Origin: Oxalobacteraceae bacterium
Lineage (GTDB): Bacteria; Pseudomonadota; Gammaproteobacteria; Burkholderiales; Burkholderiaceae_D
Length of the DNA stretch: 51,850 bases
NCBI GenBank assembly: GCA_027490465.1
Contig: JAIXXZ010000060.1
Location: 1 to 51,850, forward strand
Direction of reading: 5' to 3'
Made by a program: the position numbers and the translations under genes. The notes below the pieces were generated by a model, which did no database searches, had not been told where the DNA came from, and saw nothing but the letters and a program-made list of their open reading frames with translations. This document shows, one piece after another, positions 47,190 to 51,850 of this stretch (positions are counted from its first letter, which is position 1; each line of letters opens with the position of its first letter).

Positions 47190-47648
47190 ATGAAAAATCT
47201 CACACGATCTCTACCCCTGCTGGCCCTGAGCTCGGGGCTGCTCCTGAGTCTTGCACTGCACGCCGTCCCGGCGCGCGCCGAAGAAGATGCCTTCCAGTGC
47301 CTGTCCGGAGATGAAAGCCAATGCGCGTTCGAAAATGAAAGCCTGTCCCTGTTCATCCAAGGCACCGATGCCTATGACAAGGGCCGGGAAACAGGCGACA
47401 TGACCGAAGCCCGCCGGATTGCCCGACAACTGATCGACCGCAAGAACAAATACGGCAAGCGGATGATGAAGCAGGTCTACGTGCAATTAGCGCTGGGCGC
47501 TCACAAGAATCTTGTCGAAGCTCACCGCTGGCTGCAGGAAGCCATCGCCAAAGAAGAGAAATACACCCGTCTCGACATCAGCCGTCTACTGGAACAGCTA
47601 TCCCAGAAAATGAGTCCAGAGCAGCTGGCCGAGGCACAAAAGAAATAA
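47190..47648 (+). CDS. periplasmic Sel1/TPR-like small protein
   Basis: A 152-residue exported protein: signal MKNLTRSLPLLALSSGLLL, ending near ARA. The mature N-terminus has two cysteines eight residues apart (FQCLSGDESQCAF). The C-terminal half resembles a Sel1-type helical repeat (GAHKNLVEAHRWLQEAIAKE followed by LSQKMSPEQLAEAQ). Its ATG follows the previous stop by eight bases, and an in-frame TTG overlaps that stop, so the two are coupled. The function is unknown; such proteins often scaffold envelope complexes. It ends before the terminator that it shares with the cytochrome. Confidence 0.75.
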   Translation: MKNLTRSLPLLALSSGLLLSLALHAVPARAEEDAFQCLSGDESQCAFENESLSLFIQGTDAYDKGRETGDMTEARRIARQLIDRKNKYGKRMMKQVYVQLALGAHKNLVEAHRWLQEAIAKEEKYTRLDISRLLEQLSQKMSPEQLAEAQKK

Positions 47649-47660
47649 AACCATCGGCAT

Positions 47661-47693
47661 AAAAAAACTCGCCTGCCCCAACGGGCGGCGAGT
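47661..47693 (-). terminator. rho-independent terminator of the cytochrome gene
   Basis: ACTCGCC (47667-47673) pairs with GGCGAGT (47687-47693), extended by an inner GCCC/GGGC. Read on the minus strand, a run of seven T residues follows (47661-47667). It terminates the PQQ dehydrogenase-cytochrome transcript and may also act on the convergent plus-strand gene. The nearby GGCTGTACAGCC (47701-47712) is a perfect 12-base palindrome with no assigned role. Confidence 0.9.
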
Positions 47694-47728
47694 CAGATTT
47701 GGCTGTACAGCCGATTGTTCGCAAGCGT

Positions 47729-48109
47729 TTACTTGAGCTTCAGACCTTGTGGTGCATCTGTCTTGATAAACTCTGCGACCAAACGAATATTCTCTTCATC
47801 GATCAGTCCCTTGAACGCCGGCATACCTCTGCCAGCGCGTCCGTTCGCAATCGTGTGCACCAACATGTCGACATCCAGCGGAGTCTTGCGCAAATCTGCG
47901 CCATAACCACCCTCATTTTGTCCGCCGCGTCCATCGGGCATATGGCAGGTCGTGCAGTACTGCGTAAATGTCACCTTGCCACCGCCACGGGGCACTTTGA
48001 TAGGACGATCGTCATCCTCAGCCATTGCTGCCGGCGCCATTGCCATGAGTGCCCAAGCTGACAAAGCCGCGAATGTCACGACTTTAAAGTTTGCGGTCAA
48101 ACGTTTCAT
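47729..48109 (-). CDS. periplasmic cytochrome c, electron acceptor of the PQQ dehydrogenase
   Basis: A 126-residue class I cytochrome. Signal peptide to about residue 30 (APAAMA). Heme-binding CTTCH is residues 52-56, and the axial Met is probably Met96 in GRGMPAF. It has the size and position of the cytochrome cL/XoxG partners that take electrons from quinoprotein dehydrogenases. It follows that gene by 88 bases on the same strand, with a strong hairpin between them. Confidence 0.93.
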   Translation of the reverse strand: MKRLTANFKVVTFAALSAWALMAMAPAAMAEDDDRPIKVPRGGGKVTFTQYCTTCHMPDGRGGQNEGGYGADLRKTPLDVDMLVHTIANGRAGRGMPAFKGLIDEENIRLVAEFIKTDAPQGLKLK

Positions 48110-48157
48110 TACCTTTACCTCTGTATTTCGTGGGATGTATAAATTTATCTAAAGCAA

Positions 48158-48183
48158 TCGGGCTGGTGTCTCCACCAGCCCGA
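48158..48183 (-). promoter_or_regulatory. intercistronic hairpin between dehydrogenase and cytochrome
   Basis: TCGGGCTGGTG (48158-48168) and CACCAGCCCGA (48173-48183) form a perfect 11-base stem with a four-base loop. It starts 15 bases after the dehydrogenase stop. The sequence that follows on the minus strand is only moderately T-rich, so it may be a partial terminator or an mRNA 3' stabiliser setting the ratio of dehydrogenase to cytochrome. Confidence 0.7.
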
Positions 48184-48197
48184 CCAGTCAACCTAGA

Positions 48198-50021
48198 TTA
48201 TTTGTCCAGGCCGAATACGTACAGAATGTTGCTTGGTACCTGAGTTTTGAGTTCAGGTGTCGCAGTGACGAACCACTGCGGCCATGCACCACCCAGACCG
48301 ACTTCGATAGCAACGTACTGCTTACCATCCGACAAGAAGCTCATCGGTGGGGCATTGATTGCCGAGCCGGTTTCGAAGCGCCACAGCTCTTCCAGGGAAG
48401 ACGCGTCATAGGCAACAACAGCGCCTTCAGCGTGACCCGAGAACAGCAGACCGCCTGCAGTCGTCATCAGACCACCCAGCTGTGGGTGCTCTGTGCGGAC
48501 TTTCTTGGCCACCTGACCGGTACGAACGTCGATACCTGTGATGGAGCCGGTAATACGGCCGCAACCTGCATCTTCGAACGTCGAGTAAGGTGCACCGCCC
48601 AGGAACAACTGACGTGGCTTGTGTTCACCAGGTGTGGTGACTTCAGCGAACGCCTTGTTGCAACCCTCGATGGTGGGGATGTAGTACATGTTGGTCTGTG
48701 GGCTGTAAGTCGTTGGTGGCCAGTTCTTGCCACCCATGTGACCTGGCTCCAGCACGCCGTCAACCGTACCACGACCTTTGGTCGCTGTACCGCGCTGAGC
48801 AGCTGTACCCTTCATGTAGGTCTGAACATCCGCTTTTGGATTGTAGGACTTGGGTTTGCACTTGGCATCCAGACCACCCGACCAGTTCAGCTTGTCAACG
48901 AACTGTGTGCACCATACTGGCTCACCAGTCTTACGATCGTTGGCGTATACATAGCCGTTACGGTTGGAGTGGATCGTGATGCGACGGAACGCGCCGTTGA
49001 CCTGAGTGTCAACGAAAGTGTTTTCGTTGATGGAGTCAAAGTCATACGGATCGTTTGGCGTGTGCTGGAAGCCCCACTTGATCTTGCCGGTATCTGCATC
49101 CAGCGCGATGGTGGAGTCGGTCCACAGGTTGTCACCAGGACGGTAAGCATTATCCCAGTCAGGACCTGGGTTAGCAGTACCCCAGACGATGATGTTCAAC
49201 TCAGGATCGTACGAACCAGTTACCCAGGTCGTGCCGCCACCGGTTTTCCATGCACCGTGCTTGTCTTTCCACGTCTCATGGCCAGGCTCGCCTGGACCAG
49301 GAATCGTGTAAGTTCTCCAGCGACGCTTGCCGTCCGACAGGTTCACTGCCTCGAGCCAGCCGCGAACACCGTACTCGGCGCCAGCCATACCGGTCACGAC
49401 CATGTCCTTGACGATCAGCGGAGCACCAGTGATGGTTTCGCCTTTGCCTGGATCAGCAACCTGTGCTTCCCAGATCTTGGTGCCATCAGTCTTGTTGAGC
49501 GCAATGATGCGACCATCGATGACAGGCGAGATGACCATGTTGCCAGCAAGCGCAACACCACGGTTGTTGATGCCGCAGCAGGCGACGGTGGTCGCGTAAT
49601 CACGGTCAGGATTCGGGCTGTATTTCCAGATCATACGAGGAACGCCACCACGCGTATCCAGCTTGGTGACAGTGCCCCAGCCTGATGTCAGATAGAGGAA
49701 ACCGTCTTCAGCAATCGGCGTGCCTTCCAGACCCGCGAATTGCCACTGAATGACTTCCTTGCCGCCACCGTGCATATCGCCCATCGCCCAGGTAAATGCG
49801 ACCTTCAGGTTCTTGACGTTTTTGGTGTTGATTTGATCGAGGCCGGAAAAACGATGTGCCTCGAGGTTGCCGTGGTGATTGATCCAGTTGCCTGGCTCTT
49901 TCTCGCTATTGATCAGGCGTTCGGTCGTTACGTTGCCTGCAACAGCTGAAGCAGTTGACAGCACTGCTCCTGCAATAACCGCTCCCACCATAGCGAGCGA
50001 TGATTTTTGGACCTTCTTCAT
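48198..50021 (-). CDS. PQQ-dependent alcohol dehydrogenase with lanthanide-type active site
   Basis: A 607-residue periplasmic quinoprotein of the methanol/ethanol type. The signal peptide covers about residues 1-29. The eight-bladed propeller carries vicinal Cys148-Cys149, Glu216 (GAEYGVRGW), Asn284 (GTANPGPDW), catalytic Asp327 and Asp329 in PYDFDS. The second Asp, two residues after the catalytic one, is the mark of lanthanide-dependent XoxF and PedH enzymes; calcium enzymes have Ala there. No heme motif is present, so electrons must leave through a separate cytochrome. Substrate cannot be read: it could be methanol, ethanol or other alcohols. ATG 50021, with GGGGGACA upstream, is preferred over the longer frame. 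Confidence 0.93.
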   Translation of the reverse strand: MKKVQKSSLAMVGAVIAGAVLSTASAVAGNVTTERLINSEKEPGNWINHHGNLEAHRFSGLDQINTKNVKNLKVAFTWAMGDMHGGGKEVIQWQFAGLEGTPIAEDGFLYLTSGWGTVTKLDTRGGVPRMIWKYSPNPDRDYATTVACCGINNRGVALAGNMVISPVIDGRIIALNKTDGTKIWEAQVADPGKGETITGAPLIVKDMVVTGMAGAEYGVRGWLEAVNLSDGKRRWRTYTIPGPGEPGHETWKDKHGAWKTGGGTTWVTGSYDPELNIIVWGTANPGPDWDNAYRPGDNLWTDSTIALDADTGKIKWGFQHTPNDPYDFDSINENTFVDTQVNGAFRRITIHSNRNGYVYANDRKTGEPVWCTQFVDKLNWSGGLDAKCKPKSYNPKADVQTYMKGTAAQRGTATKGRGTVDGVLEPGHMGGKNWPPTTYSPQTNMYYIPTIEGCNKAFAEVTTPGEHKPRQLFLGGAPYSTFEDAGCGRITGSITGIDVRTGQVAKKVRTEHPQLGGLMTTAGGLLFSGHAEGAVVAYDASSLEELWRFETGSAINAPPMSFLSDGKQYVAIEVGLGGAWPQWFVTATPELKTQVPSNILYVFGLDK

Positions 50022-50082
50022 TGGTGTCCCCCCTTTATTGTTTAAGCAGCTAAGAGATAAAGAAAATCTGATAGCTGGCAGT

Positions 50083-50111
50083 AATCTAGCCCTGTGTATT
50101 TGAAAAGTCAA
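50083..50111 (-). promoter_or_regulatory. sigma-70-like promoter of the PQQ dehydrogenase
   Basis: On the minus strand TTGACT (50106-50111), a 17-base spacer, and TAGATT (50083-50088). Transcription would begin near 50076, giving a leader of about 55 bases before the ATG at 50021. Confidence 0.55.
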
Positions 50112-50469
50112 TTAAAGCAATGCAGTCGGAGTACTTAGTTTTTATTGTTACTGGTCAGTCACATTTTGATCCCATTAAGAGTGCAAAAATCGAAAAAAAA
50201 TGCGGCTAAAATGTGCGCCGCAGCATGAAATAATCTCGCTGTTTTAATGTTTAAAACTCCTGATTTGGCAAATACACAAACACCTGGGCCATGCGCTAGT
50301 TTTCCGTGCCGCAACAAAATCAGCGACAAATCCGACAGCAATTGACCGTGAATTCATTTACAGTCAGGCCAGCCGCCTAAAGCCGAAAAGCCCTCGATAG
50401 CCAAGCGGTATTTCGACATGCAGGACCTGGAAACACGGCCCTCGATCTGACTAAGGAAGTGACCTATCC
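50112..50469. other. divergent intergenic region between dehydrogenase and SUMF1 gene
   Basis: About 450 bases lie between the two start codons. Outside the promoter above, GTTTTAA-TGT-TTAAAAC (50241-50257) is a 7-base-arm inverted repeat that could be an operator for either gene. No further gene or promoter could be supported. Confidence 0.4.

Positions 50470-51850
<1,381 letters not shown>

Noticed and set aside
48432-49685. Long plus-strand open frame of about 417 codons antisense to the PQQ dehydrogenase
   Set aside because: It is a shadow of the dehydrogenase's codon bias; its translation is Cys- and Arg-rich with no domain, and no start signal is present.

Overview
The window looks like the chromosome of a betaproteobacterium, probably Burkholderiales-like. 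The evidence is gene order and protein families: ftsK-lolA-rarA-serS, hemC-hemD-hemX-hemY divergent from ppc, nadE-glnB, and two TRAP-type binding proteins. The body is ordinary single-copy housekeeping sequence. The accessory material lies at the left edge, in one small insertion between rarA and serS, and in the catabolic right half.

Layout. 1-720: the start of an IS3-family element and a short serine recombinase, directly beside a tRNA-Ser(CGA) gene. 723-7242: tRNA-Ser, serS, rarA, lolA and ftsK on the minus strand, interrupted between serS and rarA by a plus-strand HigB/HigA-type toxin-antitoxin pair with a clear operator and promoter. 7424-12869: trxB, an Smr-domain protein, glnB, nadE, a COG3146 acyltransferase-like protein and ppa. 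13004-21729: the heme set hemC-D-X-Y on the minus strand, and ppc and argH on the plus strand. 22161-25768: a TRAP transporter (dctQ, dctM, and a convergent TakP-like dctP). 26340-29683: pmbA, yjgA/darP, mog and a carboxylesterase. 30108-36264: an unknown gene, a low-molecular-weight phosphatase with an overlapping unknown partner, an MFS exporter, an orphan MotB, a glycine-zipper protein and a beta-hydroxyacid dehydrogenase. 36406-38267: an orphan second TakP-like binding protein and an SDR dehydrogenase. 38434-43992: a dual GGDEF-EAL receptor, gloA, a 2OG-Fe(II) oxygenase, a GIY-YIG-like protein, an EthD-like protein and a small unknown. 44050-51850: a BKACE-family enzyme with a di-heme oxidoreductase, two periplasmic unknowns, a PQQ alcohol dehydrogenase with its cytochrome c, an SUMF1-domain protein and the end of an RND metal-efflux pump.

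How the genes may work together. The right end reads as a periplasmic oxidation locus. A quinoprotein carrying the Asp-X-Asp signature of lanthanide-dependent enzymes is followed by a small c-type cytochrome, with a strong hairpin between the two genes. Organic-acid use is suggested by two TakP-like binding proteins (one without its own permease genes nearby), a 3-hydroxyisobutyrate dehydrogenase-like enzyme and an SDR. The least explained parts are the two periplasmic proteins at 46684-47648, the SUMF1-domain protein, the orphan solute-binding cluster, the orphan MotB, and the unknown genes at 30108 and 31268. No CRISPR array, rRNA operon or prophage was seen. No entirely new system is proven here; the findings list the candidates.
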